Position numbers and translations under genes: made by a program. Of a DNA stretch of 64,000 nt, positions 29,937 to 38,703 are shown in pieces. Each line of letters begins with the position of its first letter. Positions within the stretch are counted from its first letter, which is position 1. The stretch spans positions 1,547,196 to 1,611,195 of the forward strand of contig NZ_JAKLOY010000001.1 of assembly GCF_023652955.1 (NCBI RefSeq). The letters run 5' to 3'. The notes below the pieces were generated by a model. That model saw nothing but the letters and a program-made list of their open reading frames with translations, ran no database searches and was not told the DNA's origin. The DNA is from Geomonas sp. Red32 (GTDB lineage Bacteria; Desulfobacterota; Desulfuromonadia; Geobacterales; Geobacteraceae).

Positions 29937-31754
29937 ATGGCCTCCTTGCTGGAGAGATTGGCCGCCCGGGTGATGGTCGGCGACGGCGCCATCGGCACCA
30001 TGCTGTATGCCAAGGGCGTGGCGCTGGAAGCAAACTTCGAGCACCTGAACCTGGTCCGTCCCGAGCTGGTGCTGGAACTCCACCGCGAGTACCTCGATGC
30101 CGGCGCCGGCGTGATCGAAACCAACACCTTCGGTGCCAACGCGGTCAAGCTATCCGCCATCGGGCTCGGTCACAAGGTGGCGGAGATCAACCGGCAGGGG
30201 GCACGGCTGGCGCGCCAGGCCGCCGGCGGGCGCGATGTGCTGGTGGCCGGCTCGATGGGGCCCCTCGGGCGCGGCAAGGGGGAGCTCTCCGGCGAGGAAG
30301 TCCGGGAGGCCTTCCGGCTCCAGAGCGCGGCACTCGCCGAGGGGGGCGTCGATCTTCTGCTGCTGGAGACCTTTGCCGAGGTGGAGGAACTGGAGGTCGC
30401 CGTCTCCGCGGCCAAGGAGACCGGTCTTCCGGTGGTGGCCAATCTCGCCTTCGGCGAGGGGGGGCGGACCGCCGGGGGGGGCGAGGCCGAAACCGCGGTG
30501 GCGAGACTCGAGGCCGCGGGGGCCGACGTGGTGGGCGCGAACTGCGGCGCCGGTCCCCTGGCCCTGTTGGCAACCATCAAACGGATGGCCGCCGCGACCT
30601 CGCTTCCGCTGGCCGCCTACCCGAACAGCGGCTTCCCCGAGTACCTCGATGGGCGCTATATCTATCGGGCCACTCCCGAGTACTTTGCCTCCATGGCCAG
30701 GGAACTGGCCGCGGCCGGTGCCTCGCTGATCGGCGGCTGCTGCGGCACCACCCCCGAGCATATTGCCGCCATGGCCAAAAGCCTCGCGGGGATGGTTCCC
30801 GCCCCCCGCGCTTCGCGGGTCCCGGCCCCGGCGGCAGCTCCCGGGGAGGAGAGGGGGACCGAGCCGGCCGGCTTTCTGGCCGGGTGGGGCAAGCGAATGG
30901 TCATCACCGTCGAGCTCGATCCCCCCAAGGGGCTCGACTGCTCCAAGGTGGTAGAAGGGAGCCGGGCCCTCAAGGAGGCCGGCGCCGACGCCATCAACCT
31001 GGCCGAGAATCCCCTCGCGCGGGTGCGGATGGGGACCATCGCGCTCGCGTCGCTGGTGCGCAGGGAGGCGGGGATCGAGGTCATTGCCCACATCACCTGC
31101 CGCGACCGCAACCTGATCGGTATGCAGTCCGAGCTGATGGGGGCGAGCCTCCTGGGGGTCACCTCCATCCTCGCCGTCACCGGAGACCCGGTCAGCATGG
31201 GGGAAGAAGCGGGCGCTTCCTCGGTCTTCGACCTGAACTCCTTCACCCTCATCAAGCTCTTGAACGACCTCAACCGCGGGGTCAACGCCCAGGGAAACCC
31301 GATCGGCTCCGGGGGCGGTTTTACCGTCGGGGCGGCCTTCAACCCCAACGTGCAGAAGATGGAGGTCCAGGTCGGCAGGCTCGTGAAGAAGGTAGCCAAC
31401 GGTGCTACCTTCGCCCAGACCCAGCCGATCTACGACCTCTCCGTGCTGGAGCGGATGGTCGAGCTGACCGCGGAGGTTGGGATCCCCGTCCTTCCCGGGG
31501 TGCTCCCCCTGGTGAGCGGGAGAAACGCAGAATTTCTCCATAACGAAGTCCCCGGCATCGTCATTCCCGATCACATCCGGGCACGCATGGCCGGTAAGAG
31601 CGGCGACGAAGGGGTGGCTGAAGGGTTGGCCATCGCCAAGGAGTTCATCGAGGCGGCGCTTTCCAAGGTAGGCGGCTTCTACCTGATCCCCCCCTTCGGC
31701 AAGTACCCCATCGCTGCCGAACTGGTCAGGTTCATCCGGGAGCGGGAGCGCTGA
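29937..31754 (+). CDS. Bifunctional homocysteine S-methyltransferase / 5,10-methylenetetrahydrofolate reductase
   Basis: A 605-residue fusion. Residues 1-290 are a Hcy-binding methyltransferase barrel (GDGAIGTMLYAKG, IETNTFGANAVKL) with zinc ligands Cys in GANCGAG and GGCCGTTPEHI. After an Ala/Pro linker (about 283-305), residues 315-605 are a flavin-dependent MTHFR barrel (VITVELDPPKGLD, HITCRDRN, AVTGDPVS, AAFNPNV, FAQTQPIYD). The single chain would make methyl-THF and methylate homocysteine, in the manner of Bacillus YitJ. Coupled to the pyrophosphatase upstream; GGAGGAAACTGAT provides its ribosome site. Confidence 0.93.
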   Translation: MASLLERLAARVMVGDGAIGTMLYAKGVALEANFEHLNLVRPELVLELHREYLDAGAGVIETNTFGANAVKLSAIGLGHKVAEINRQGARLARQAAGGRDVLVAGSMGPLGRGKGELSGEEVREAFRLQSAALAEGGVDLLLLETFAEVEELEVAVSAAKETGLPVVANLAFGEGGRTAGGGEAETAVARLEAAGADVVGANCGAGPLALLATIKRMAAATSLPLAAYPNSGFPEYLDGRYIYRATPEYFASMARELAAAGASLIGGCCGTTPEHIAAMAKSLAGMVPAPRASRVPAPAAAPGEERGTEPAGFLAGWGKRMVITVELDPPKGLDCSKVVEGSRALKEAGADAINLAENPLARVRMGTIALASLVRREAGIEVIAHITCRDRNLIGMQSELMGASLLGVTSILAVTGDPVSMGEEAGASSVFDLNSFTLIKLLNDLNRGVNAQGNPIGSGGGFTVGAAFNPNVQKMEVQVGRLVKKVANGATFAQTQPIYDLSVLERMVELTAEVGIPVLPGVLPLVSGRNAEFLHNEVPGIVIPDHIRARMAGKSGDEGVAEGLAIAKEFIEAALSKVGGFYLIPPFGKYPIAAELVRFIRERER

Positions 31755-31783
31755 CTCCCCACTTTTTCAAAGCCAACCAAAAG

Positions 31784-31808
31784 GTCCCCCCCTTGTCAAA
31801 GGGGGGAC
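31784..31808. repeat. GC-rich palindromic repeat
   Basis: GTCCCCCCCTTG then TCAAAGGGGGGAC forms a hairpin with arms of about ten bases; it is followed by a further G run. Same loose family as 6815-6836. Confidence 0.6.
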
Positions 31809-31892
31809 AGGGGGGATTTGAAGTTGGGTCGATGAGAGCCAAATCCTCTTTACTCCCCCTTTTTCGAAGGTGGCTTCATCGTTTTCTGATAT

Positions 31893-31906
31893 TTGACCTG
31901 CATCAA
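31893..31906 (+). promoter_or_regulatory. FNR/CRP-family-like binding box
   Basis: TTGAC-CTGC-ATCAA differs by one base from the FNR pattern TTGAT-N4-ATCAA. It lies 27 bases before the ATG of the sulfite reductase-like gene, a gene likely to respond to redox state. Position very close to the start could mean repression. By-eye match only. Confidence 0.4.
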
Positions 31907-31932
31907 TTCAATTGCTCATCAAGGAGTAGATT

Positions 31933-32631
31933 ATGAAAAAGGACATCCTGGAGAAGGGGGCGATCATCCAGCGGGACCGGGAAACATACGCCATCGCTCC
32001 CCATTTCCCGGGCGGCTTCACCGACAGCGCCACCCTCCGGAAGATCTGCGACGTGGCCGACAAGTACGGCCTCGCGCTGAAGCTCACCTCGGCGCAGCGG
32101 ATCATGATGGTTGGCGCCAAGGAGGAGGATCTCGACGCCATCTGGGGCGAGCTGGCCCAGCCGCAGGGAGCTCCCATCGGCCTCTGCGTCAGGAGCGTCA
32201 AGATCTGCCCCGGCACCACCTGGTGCAAGCGCGGCGTCCAGGATTCCGTATCCCTCGGGTTGAAGATGGACGCCATCTACCACTCGATGGTGCTCCCCAA
32301 CAAGATGAAGATGGGGATCTCCGGCTGCCTCCTCGCCTGTGCCGAATGCCACACCAAGGACATCGGCGTGATCGGGACCGCCAAGGGGTGGCGGATCGTG
32401 GTCGGCGGCAACGGCGGCGTGAGGCCCCGGCTGGCCGATCTCCTGGTCGACGATGTGCAAAGCGAGGAAAAGGTATTGGAGATCGTGGCGCGGGTCGTCG
32501 ATTTCTACAAGAACGCCAGGAGCGAGCAGCGCCTCGGCAAGACCGTCGAGGCGATGGGGATCGAAGCCTTCCGGCAGGCCGTTCTCGGAGAGGCCGGCAG
32601 CCAGGCTGCTTCGGTTGATGGGGAGGCTTGA
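31933..32631 (+). CDS. Small siroheme-[4Fe-4S] protein, assimilatory-type sulfite reductase family
   Basis: A 232-residue single-chain protein of the nitrite/sulfite reductase superfamily, about half the usual size. Residues 1-85 form the ferredoxin-like half-domain (FPGGFTDSATLRKICDVADK, LTSAQRIMMVG). The cluster motifs are CPGTTWC (C-x5-C, near residue 94) and CLLACAEC (C-x3-C, near 134), the pattern that binds a [4Fe-4S] cluster bridged to siroheme. This layout matches the low-spin assimilatory-type sulfite reductase of Desulfovibrio, whose physiological substrate is not settled. It abuts ttcA, whose product needs sulfur for tRNA thiolation; a role in sulfur supply is inference. Confidence 0.88.
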   Translation: MKKDILEKGAIIQRDRETYAIAPHFPGGFTDSATLRKICDVADKYGLALKLTSAQRIMMVGAKEEDLDAIWGELAQPQGAPIGLCVRSVKICPGTTWCKRGVQDSVSLGLKMDAIYHSMVLPNKMKMGISGCLLACAECHTKDIGVIGTAKGWRIVVGGNGGVRPRLADLLVDDVQSEEKVLEIVARVVDFYKNARSEQRLGKTVEAMGIEAFRQAVLGEAGSQAASVDGEA

Positions 32632-33393
32632 GTGGCGTTAGTTCAGGATCAGCTCTTTACCAGGATCAAGAACCGGGTCGGCAAGGCGATCGCCGACTTC
32701 GACCTCATCTCCGAGGGTGACCGGATCGCGGTGGCGGTCTCGGGCGGCAAGGATTCCTACGCGCTGCTCCACATCCTGGAGACGCTGCGCAGGCGCGCGC
32801 CGGTGCGCTACGAGCTGGTGGCGGTCAATATCGACTCCGGCTACCGCGGCTTCCGCGCCGACATCATCGAGGAGCATCTCAAGGAGCATGGCTTCACCTA
32901 TCACATGGAGAAGACCACGCACTACGACATCATCTCGGAGAAGCGGCGCCCGAATTCGTCTTACTGCTCGATCTGCGCGAGGCTCAAGCGGGGAACCCTG
33001 TACGGGCTCGCCCAAGAGCTCGGTTGCAACAAGCTTGCGCTCGGGCACCACATGGATGACTTCATCGAGACCCTGCTCCTCAACCAGTTCTTCGTGGGGA
33101 GCCTCAAGGCGATGTCCCCGAGCATGTTGGCCGACAACGGGGTCACCACCGTGATCAGGCCCCTGGTCTACGTTCAGGAGCAGGAGATAATCCCGTTCTC
33201 GCGCAACAACCGGTTCCCGGTGGTCTGCTGCTGCTGCCCGGTCTGCGGGAAGGCCGACTTGCAGCGAAAGAGGATGAAGGAGTTGCTGGCCGGCTTGGAG
33301 CGGGAAAATCCCGTGGTGAAGAAGAGCCTCTTGAAGGCACTGTCGAACGTCCATCCGCGCCATTTGCTGGACCGTGGTTTGACCAGGAAATAA
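32632..33393 (+). CDS. TtcA-like tRNA 2-thiocytidine-type ATP-PP-loop sulfurtransferase
   Basis: A 253-residue PP-loop ATPase. The PP-loop SGGKDSYALL is at about residues 37-46; the CxxC pair is YCSICARLKRG near 113-116, typical of TtcA-type proteins with an iron-sulfur cluster; HHMDDFIETLLLNQFF and a further Cys cluster VVCCCCPVCGKADLQ follow. Such enzymes thiolate tRNA bases (cytidine 32 for TtcA). The extra Cys-rich stretch (five Cys in eight residues) is unusual and may bind zinc or a cluster. It uses GTG at 32632 immediately after the TGA of the sulfite reductase-like gene, so the two form an operon. Confidence 0.88.
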   Translation: MALVQDQLFTRIKNRVGKAIADFDLISEGDRIAVAVSGGKDSYALLHILETLRRRAPVRYELVAVNIDSGYRGFRADIIEEHLKEHGFTYHMEKTTHYDIISEKRRPNSSYCSICARLKRGTLYGLAQELGCNKLALGHHMDDFIETLLLNQFFVGSLKAMSPSMLADNGVTTVIRPLVYVQEQEIIPFSRNNRFPVVCCCCPVCGKADLQRKRMKELLAGLERENPVVKKSLLKALSNVHPRHLLDRGLTRK

Positions 33394-33485
33394 CCCTCCT
33401 GACGAAGATCCTCCACGATGTCCTTAACGGTCAGATACCCGCAGTAGATGACTATCGGCACGGCTGCTACGACCATCGGTTCCAT
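33174..33485 (-). CDS. Possible small protein antisense to the 3' end of ttcA
   Basis: On the minus strand a strong ribosome site (GGGAGGAG, seven bases before the ATG at 33485) opens a frame starting MEPMVVAAVPIVIYCGYLTV and continuing KDIVEDLRQEGYFLV, a short membrane helix followed by an amphipathic helix. That part lies in the 90-base gap after ttcA; beyond it the frame runs 220 bases into ttcA antisense and loses protein-like character. I think a true short protein of about 40-50 residues may once have ended near 33350, or the frame is real but extended. No family recognised. Confidence 0.35.
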   Translation of the reverse strand: MEPMVVAAVPIVIYCGYLTVKDIVEDLRQEGYFLVKPRSSKWRGWTFDSAFKRLFFTTGFSRSKPASNSFILFRCKSAFPQTGQQQQTTGNRLLRENGIISCS

Positions 33486-33611
33486 ATGACTCTCCTCCCT
33501 TTCGGTGATGATACGAGGTTACAGGAGGAGTGCGACATAATAAGTCGCAATTGCTGGGTGTGCCGTTATTGATTGATCGGGAGGGACTAATTCAGATGGA
33601 AGGTGAAACTA

Positions 33612-34622
33612 ATGTCGGATAAGCGGCTTCAGCGTGTCAGGTTAATCGTCCAGTGGTCTTTTCTCTTCTTCTCCCTCTACCTCGGGGTGGCTTTCTACCA
33701 GTTCGTCCTGCATTTCAGGAGCAACGCCCCTTTCGTTGAGCGTCCCGACGGAGTGGAGGCCTTTCTCCCCATATCCGGCCTCATGAGCCTTAAGGTCTGG
33801 ATGGTGACCGGCAAGATCACCACCATCCACCCGGCGGCGCTGGTCATGTTCCTGGCTGCCATTTTGGTCTCCCTCTTTTTCAAGCGTTCCTTCTGCTCCT
33901 GGATCTGCCCGGTCTCGACCTTCACCGAGGTACTCTGGAAGTCCGGGCAGGCGGTCATGACCAGGAACTTCCAAGTCTGGCGCCCGCTCGACTGGCTCCT
34001 GCGCCCCATCAAGTACATCCTGATGGCGCTCTTTCTGATCGCCATTCTCGTGGTGATGTCGCCGGACAACGTCAACTCCTTCCTGGCCGACGACTTCAAC
34101 AAGATCGCCGACGTCAAGATGCTCGATTTCTTCCTGAATCTCGGCGGCATCGGGCTCTTCGTGATCACCTCGCTCTTCTTCCTCTCCTTCTTCTTCAGAA
34201 ACCCCTTCTGCCGGTTCCTCTGCCCCTACGGCGCGCTGCTCGGCCTGGTATCCCGGCTCTCCCCGGTCAAGGTGGAGCGTAACGCCAGCGCCTGCATTTC
34301 CTGCGGTGGGTGCAACAAGGCGTGCCCGTCGCACATCGAGGTGATGAAGAAGGAGCGGGTCTGCTCCGAGGAGTGCATCGGCTGCCTGCGCTGCGTGAGC
34401 GCCTGCCCGAAGCCGGAGGCTTTGAAGCTGAAGGCGAAGAACGGGAAGGTCGTTCCCGGCGTGGTCTTCGGCGCCCTCGTGGTAGTCGTCTTCGTCGGAA
34501 GCAGCCTGGTGGCGCGGGCGACCGGTCACTGGCACACCTCGGTCACCAGGGGTGAATACCAGGACCTGATCTACAAGCTCGACAAGTCGAAGCAGCCGGA
34601 GAAGATCGAGAGCTTCCACTGA
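33612..34622 (+). CDS. Membrane-bound 4Fe-4S polyferredoxin (NapH/NosR/YccM-like)
   Basis: A 336-residue protein with five to six membrane helices. CSWICPV (near residue 97) and CRFLCPYG (near 204) are the CxxxCP motifs of the NapH/NosR/CcoG family at helix ends; they are followed by two ferredoxin clusters, CISCGGCNKACP near 230 and CIGCLRCVSACP near 260, then a last helix (VVFGALVVVVFVGSSLV). Such proteins pass electrons between the quinone pool and redox partners at the membrane. A GTG start nine bases upstream is possible; the ATG at 33612 has GGAAGG at proper distance. Its partner protein is not in the window. Confidence 0.88.
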   Translation: MSDKRLQRVRLIVQWSFLFFSLYLGVAFYQFVLHFRSNAPFVERPDGVEAFLPISGLMSLKVWMVTGKITTIHPAALVMFLAAILVSLFFKRSFCSWICPVSTFTEVLWKSGQAVMTRNFQVWRPLDWLLRPIKYILMALFLIAILVVMSPDNVNSFLADDFNKIADVKMLDFFLNLGGIGLFVITSLFFLSFFFRNPFCRFLCPYGALLGLVSRLSPVKVERNASACISCGGCNKACPSHIEVMKKERVCSEECIGCLRCVSACPKPEALKLKAKNGKVVPGVVFGALVVVVFVGSSLVARATGHWHTSVTRGEYQDLIYKLDKSKQPEKIESFH

Positions 34623-34655
34623 CAGCATAGGTCCCATAAGACCCCGATGACCTAT

Positions 34656-34691
34656 AAAAAAAGGGGGCGGCTTGTGGCCGTCCCCTTTTTT
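34656..34691. terminator. Bidirectional rho-independent terminator
   Basis: AAAAAAAGGGGGCGGC, loop and GCCGTCCCCTTTTTTT lie between the convergent polyferredoxin and dksA-like genes; A and T runs on the two sides let it act in both directions. Confidence 0.9.
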
Positions 34692-34708
34692 GTCGTTTAC
34701 TGGTTTTG

Positions 34709-35128
34709 CTACCCTTCTTCTTCTTCTCCCAGCGCGATGTCGCGGTAGGCGCGGTCCTCTTCGAAGCGCTTGGTCTGGGCCTGCTGCTTCTCGAGATCCG
34801 CCTTGCACTTGACGCAGTGGCGGGCGAAGGGGACGATCTTCAGCCTCCCGATGGGAATCTCCTCTTCACACTCTTCGCAGATGCCGTACTCACCTTCTTC
34901 AAGACGGAGCAGGGCCTCGTCGATATTTTTAAGCTTTTCGCGCTCGCGGTCACCCAGCAGGAGGCCGAGCTCGCGGTCGCGTTCGCTGGAAGCCTGGTCG
35001 TAGATGTCGCCGCTCGGCTCGTTGACCGGAACGTCGGAGCCGGACTTCACCGTCTTATTGATTTCTTTAAGCGTCTCCTCTTTCATCTTGAGGAGCATCG
35101 CTTTCATTTCTTCCGGTTTTTCGGTCAT
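34709..35128 (-). CDS. dksA: DksA/TraR C4 zinc-finger family regulator
   Basis: A 139-residue RNA polymerase secondary-channel factor of the DksA type. The coiled coil runs over residues about 5-75 (EEMKAMLLKMKEETLKEINK), with acidic residues at its tip, and the C4 zinc finger is CEECEEEIPIGRLKIVPFAR with the second pair HCVKC. It should mediate the response to ppGpp together with polymerase. The frame starts 20 codons further upstream, but MTEKPEEMKAML at 35128, after GGAGAG, matches family starts. The Asp-x-x-Asp-x-Ala tip of E. coli DksA is not exact here, and several DksA-like paralogues are expected in this lineage. Confidence 0.87.
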   Translation of the reverse strand: MTEKPEEMKAMLLKMKEETLKEINKTVKSGSDVPVNEPSGDIYDQASSERDRELGLLLGDREREKLKNIDEALLRLEEGEYGICEECEEEIPIGRLKIVPFARHCVKCKADLEKQQAQTKRFEEDRAYRDIALGEEEEG

Positions 35129-35200
35129 ATTTGAATTCACTCTCCGTTTTGTAGGGTGGTCGGTCAAAGCGACGCAATAATACAGCAAAGTGGAAAGGTG

Positions 35201-36559
35201 TCAAGCAAAAGGCGGCTCGATTATCTCTCCGATTAAGTCGTAGTCCGACGAGTCCGTGATCTTAAGTCTAACGATATCGCCTACATTTGCGTTGCCGGCC
35301 GTGATGTATACGAGACCGTCCACATCCGGCGCCTGCCTGGACGAGCGCCCCTTCAGAAGGAGCTCGGTCTCCTCGCTGTATCCCTCCACCAGTACATCTT
35401 CTTCACTGTCCACCAGGGTGCGGTTGTGCTTGAAGGAAACCCTGGCCTGGGTGCGCATGAGCTTCTTGTGACGCTCGCGCTTGACCCGTTCGGAGACCTG
35501 CTCCGGCATGTCGGCGGCCGGGGTCCCCTCCTCGCGGGAATAGCAGAAGACCCCGAGACGGTCGAAGCGGGTCTCCTCCACGTACTGCAGCAGTTTCTTG
35601 AAGTCGTCGTTGGTCTCGCCCGGGAAGCCGACGATCAGCGAGGTGCGGATAGCGATGTCGGGGATCTCGCTCCTGAGCTTCGCGATCAGGGTGCGGATCT
35701 GCTCTTCGCTGGAGCGGCGCCCCATCCCCTTCAGGACCGGGTCGGCGATGTGCTGGATCGGGAGGTCGAGGTACTTGCAGACCTTGGGCTCCGTCTTGAT
35801 GAGCTCGATCAGCGAGTCGGTCACCCCGTCCGGATAGGCGTAGAGAAGCCGGATCCACTTGAGCCCTTCCATCTTGGCCAGCTCGCGGACCAGTTGCTCG
35901 AGGTTCGGTTTGTCGGCCAGGTCGCGCCCGTAGGCGGTGATGTCCTGGGCGATCAGGTTGAGCTCCTTCACGCCCCCCTCGACCAGTTGCCTCGCCTCGG
36001 CGAGGAGCACCGGCAGCGGCCGGGAACGCATCGCGCCGCGCAGGGCCGGGATCACGCAGTAGGCGCAGTTGTTGGAGCATCCCTCGGCGATCTTGAGGTA
36101 GGCGGTGTAGTGCGGCGAGGACTGCAGGCGCGGAAGCTCGTCGTTGTAGACGAAGTTCGGATCGCCCGTGTAGCAGAGCTGCCCTTCGGTGTTGCGCTTC
36201 TCCGCCACGATCTCGGCGATGCGGGGGTAGTCCCCGGTGCCGATGAAGATGTCGACCTCGGGGAGCTCCTTGACCAGCTCCTCCTGGTAGCGCTGCGGAA
36301 GACAGCCGGTCACGATCAGCATGTGGCAGCGGGCGTCGTGCTTGCGGTCGGCCAGGTCGAGGATGGTGTCGATACTCTCCTGCTTGGCCTCCTTGATGAA
36401 GGAGCAGGTGTTGACGATGATGATGTCGGCCTGGGTTTCGTCGGTGGTGATCTCGTACTCGTCCTTCGAGAGGTAGCCGAGCATTACCTCGGCATCCACC
36501 AGGTTCTTGGGGCAGCCCAGGCTCACCAGGCTTACTTTTTCTTTGGTCTTGGTGCTCAA
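35201..36559 (-). CDS. rimO: Ribosomal protein S12 methylthiotransferase RimO
   Basis: A 452-residue radical-SAM enzyme that adds a methylthio group to Asp of ribosomal protein S12. The N-terminal UPF0004 domain has three Cys for the auxiliary cluster: [19 protein letters not shown] and TGCLPQRY. The radical-SAM motif [15 protein letters not shown] (C-x3-C-x2-C) is near residue 160. The C-terminal TRAM domain ends the protein. [10 protein letters not shown] rather than MiaB's TYGCQMN identifies RimO. It lies three bases after yajQ and is followed after 72 bases by the dksA-like gene. Confidence 0.96.
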   Translation of the reverse strand: MSTKTKEKVSLVSLGCPKNLVDAEVMLGYLSKDEYEITTDETQADIIIVNTCSFIKEAKQESIDTILDLADRKHDARCHMLIVTGCLPQRYQEELVKELPEVDIFIGTGDYPRIAEIVAEKRNTEGQLCYTGDPNFVYNDELPRLQSSPHYTAYLKIAEGCSNNCAYCVIPALRGAMRSRPLPVLLAEARQLVEGGVKELNLIAQDITAYGRDLADKPNLEQLVRELAKMEGLKWIRLLYAYPDGVTDSLIELIKTEPKVCKYLDLPIQHIADPVLKGMGRRSSEEQIRTLIAKLRSEIPDIAIRTSLIVGFPGETNDDFKKLLQYVEETRFDRLGVFCYSREEGTPAADMPEQVSERVKRERHKKLMRTQARVSFKHNRTLVDSEEDVLVEGYSEETELLLKGRSSRQAPDVDGLVYITAGNANVGDIVRLKITDSSDYDLIGEIIEPPFA

Positions 36560-36562
36560 ACT

Positions 36563-37048
36563 CTAGCTCCTGAAGTTTACGAACTGCATGTCGATGTCGA
36601 GATCCTTCGCCTTGAGGGTCTTGATGACCTCCTGCAGATCGTCGATGTTCTTACCGGTCACCCGGACCTGGTCGTCCTGAATCTGGCTCTGGACCTTCAG
36701 CTTGGTATCCTTGATGACCTGGCCGATCTCCTTGGCCTTCTCCTTGGAAATCCCCATCTGGAGGGTGATCATCTGGCGCACCATTCCGCCGGAGGCCGCC
36801 TCGGCCTTACCGTACTGGAGCGCCTTGGGGGAGATGTCCCTTTTGACGAACTTGGACTGGAGGATGTCGATGATGGCCTTGAGCTTGTAGTCGTCGTCGG
36901 CCAGCACCTTGATGGCATCCTTCTCGAGGGTCACCTCGCTCTTGGTTCCCTTGAAGTCGTAACGCTGGGCGATCTCCTTGACCGCCTGGTTCACGGCGTT
37001 GTCGACCTCCTGCAGATCTACCTTGGATACGATGTCGAATGACGGCAT
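36563..37048 (-). CDS. yajQ: YajQ-family protein (UPF0234)
   Basis: A 161-residue protein of the YajQ family, whose members bind nucleotides such as cyclic-di-GMP or tRNA/GTP in the species tested. It starts [20 protein letters not shown], with [40 protein letters not shown] and the terminal [16 protein letters not shown], all family hallmarks. A perfect AAGGAGGT precedes the ATG at 37048, which decides the start over a frame 15 codons longer. It is first in a yajQ-rimO unit. Confidence 0.94.
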   Translation of the reverse strand: MPSFDIVSKVDLQEVDNAVNQAVKEIAQRYDFKGTKSEVTLEKDAIKVLADDDYKLKAIIDILQSKFVKRDISPKALQYGKAEAASGGMVRQMITLQMGISKEKAKEIGQVIKDTKLKVQSQIQDDQVRVTGKNIDDLQEVIKTLKAKDLDIDMQFVNFRS

Positions 37049-37103
37049 ACGGCACCTCCTTGCAAATAGTAAGTATGAATCGGTCAACCCCATCCTCGCC
37101 TAT

Positions 37104-37127
37104 GCCCTTCCCTTGAAGGGGAGGGGG
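37104..37127. repeat. GC-rich palindromic repeat
   Basis: CCCTTCCCTTGAAGGGGAGG-type hairpin between lolA and yajQ, of the same loose family as those at 55893 and 63739. Confidence 0.6.
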
Positions 37128-37184
37128 GCGATCGGAAGGGGAGATTAAGTTACGGGAGCCGTGCGCTACCCTGCTACCGCCTGG

Positions 37185-37895
37185 CTAGCGGCTCTTGACC
37201 ACCTCGACCCCGGCGGGGACCTTGAAGTTGAACCGGCCGGCGTCGATCCCCCGGTTGGTTCTGACCCCGCTGTACTCCATCCTGGTCACGTTGCCTGCGT
37301 GGTCGATGACCGTCGAGGCGAGGACCGGGAAGGGGGTGCTCGCCTCCCCACGGGAGACCATGGACTCCACCGCGGAGCCGTCGATCACCAGCTGGAGCTT
37401 GGCCATGGCCGGGTTCTTGCTCTTCGGGGTGAGCTCGAGGACGTAGTTCCCTTTCCGGTCGCGCGACTCCTTGGCGAAGGCGATGTCGAAATCCTTCGAT
37501 ACGTGGCCGAGCCCGGTCAGGTAGTTCATGGCGACCCCGTTACCCTCCCTGAAGAGCTGGGCCAGGTCCATCACCATCACCTGCTTCTGGTCGGGAAGGT
37601 AGTACCAGACCTTCTTCCCGTTGGAGACGATCTGCTGCTTGGGCTTGGTGTAATCGAAGCGGAACATGGCGTCCTTGCCGGATCCCTTCTTGATGTAGAG
37701 CTCGCCTCCCCCTTTCTCCTCGCGCTTCATGGCCTTGATGGTGGTCCTCTGGCTGAAGTCGGCTTTCAGGTCGTGGAGGGTTGCGTATCCCTGTTCCAGG
37801 GTGCGGACCACCTGGGGGAGGTCGGCAGCCAGCGAGAGGGTGCTCCCCATCAACAGGACGAGCAGGGAAAGGGTAACGGTCTTGGCGATTTTCAT
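37185..37895 (-). CDS. lolA: Outer-membrane lipoprotein carrier protein LolA
   Basis: A 236-residue periplasmic chaperone that ferries lipoproteins from LolCDE to the outer membrane. The signal peptide MKIAKTVTLSLLVLLMGSTL ends SLAA; the mature part has the LolA signatures LHDLKADFSQRTTIKAMKRE, GKDAMFRFDYTKPKQQIVSN, KKVWYYLPDQKQVMV and NPAMAKLQLVIDG. The open frame extends 44 codons upstream, but only the ATG at 37895 gives a signal peptide; GAGAGG lies before it. It stands alone, downstream of the che operon on the same strand, about 190 bases away. Confidence 0.92.
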   Translation of the reverse strand: MKIAKTVTLSLLVLLMGSTLSLAADLPQVVRTLEQGYATLHDLKADFSQRTTIKAMKREEKGGGELYIKKGSGKDAMFRFDYTKPKQQIVSNGKKVWYYLPDQKQVMVMDLAQLFREGNGVAMNYLTGLGHVSKDFDIAFAKESRDRKGNYVLELTPKSKNPAMAKLQLVIDGSAVESMVSRGEASTPFPVLASTVIDHAGNVTRMEYSGVRTNRGIDAGRFNFKVPAGVEVVKSR

Positions 37896-38084
37896 AGTCC
37901 ACCTCTCAAAAGATGTAAAGGCGACCTGTGCGCTGTCGCCTTCGTGATGGAACTCCTGTTTCGTATAAACGGCGGCGGGGATTTCCCGTTGCCGCTTCCG
38001 CAAGCTTGACCGGAAATTCTGCCACACAACCGGAAACCGTGCAAGGCATTTGTGGCGTCGGGAGGGGTGCGCCGGGGCGGTGAG

Positions 38085-38681
38085 TCACCGGGCTCCAAGA
38101 CCGGCGACGATGGCGGCGAGCGACTCCTTGGCGGGCATGAGGAACAGGCTTCCCCCGCAGAGCGCTTCGGAGATGGAGAAGACGGTATCGACCATGACTA
38201 CCGGCTCCTGGCGGCTCCCCTGGCCGGCCATCTCCCCGACGATGGACCCGGCCTGGCCGGAGACCAGGGTGGGAATGGACGGGAGCAGGGTCATCTTCAG
38301 CATGTTGCCGAGCGCATTGAGGCAGGCGGAGGCGAGGATGTTGCCGATCTCCTTCAAGGTGGAGACCTCGAGCTCCGATAGGAGATTCTTCCCCTGGAAA
38401 TCCTTGCCGAGCAGCAGTTCCAGCATCCGGCGGGCGTCCCGTTCCTTGAGCAGCACCAGGATGGACCCCCGCACGTTGCCCAGGATCTGCAGGGAGAGTC
38501 CCAGCACCGGTTCGGTTTCCATGACGCCGGAGGCCGCGGCGCTCTCCACGAGCCGCAGCCGGGGGGCCTCGATGTCGACCCCCTTCCCCATCAGCTGGCT
38601 CAGGGCGGTGGCGGCATGACCCATGCCGATGTTGCATGCCTCGGTCAACGCGTCCAGTTCGGCAGGCTTGAGGATAGACAT
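38085..38681 (-). CDS. cheC: CheY-P phosphatase CheC
   Basis: A 198-residue CheC/CheX/FliY-family phosphatase that removes phosphate from CheY. Both active-site copies are present: the E-x3-N of ALTEACNIGMGHA near residue 13 and that of TLKEIGNILASAC near residue 112, so it should be a two-site CheC. The start has GGAGAGAGACG before the ATG. It is the last gene of the chemotaxis operon, 22 bases after cheA. Its presence, and the absence of CheZ, is typical of this lineage. Confidence 0.9.
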   Translation of the reverse strand: MSILKPAELDALTEACNIGMGHAATALSQLMGKGVDIEAPRLRLVESAAASGVMETEPVLGLSLQILGNVRGSILVLLKERDARRMLELLLGKDFQGKNLLSELEVSTLKEIGNILASACLNALGNMLKMTLLPSIPTLVSGQAGSIVGEMAGQGSRQEPVVMVDTVFSISEALCGGSLFLMPAKESLAAIVAGLGAR

Positions 38682-38703
38682 CGTCTCTCTCCGGGACCGG
38701 GTG

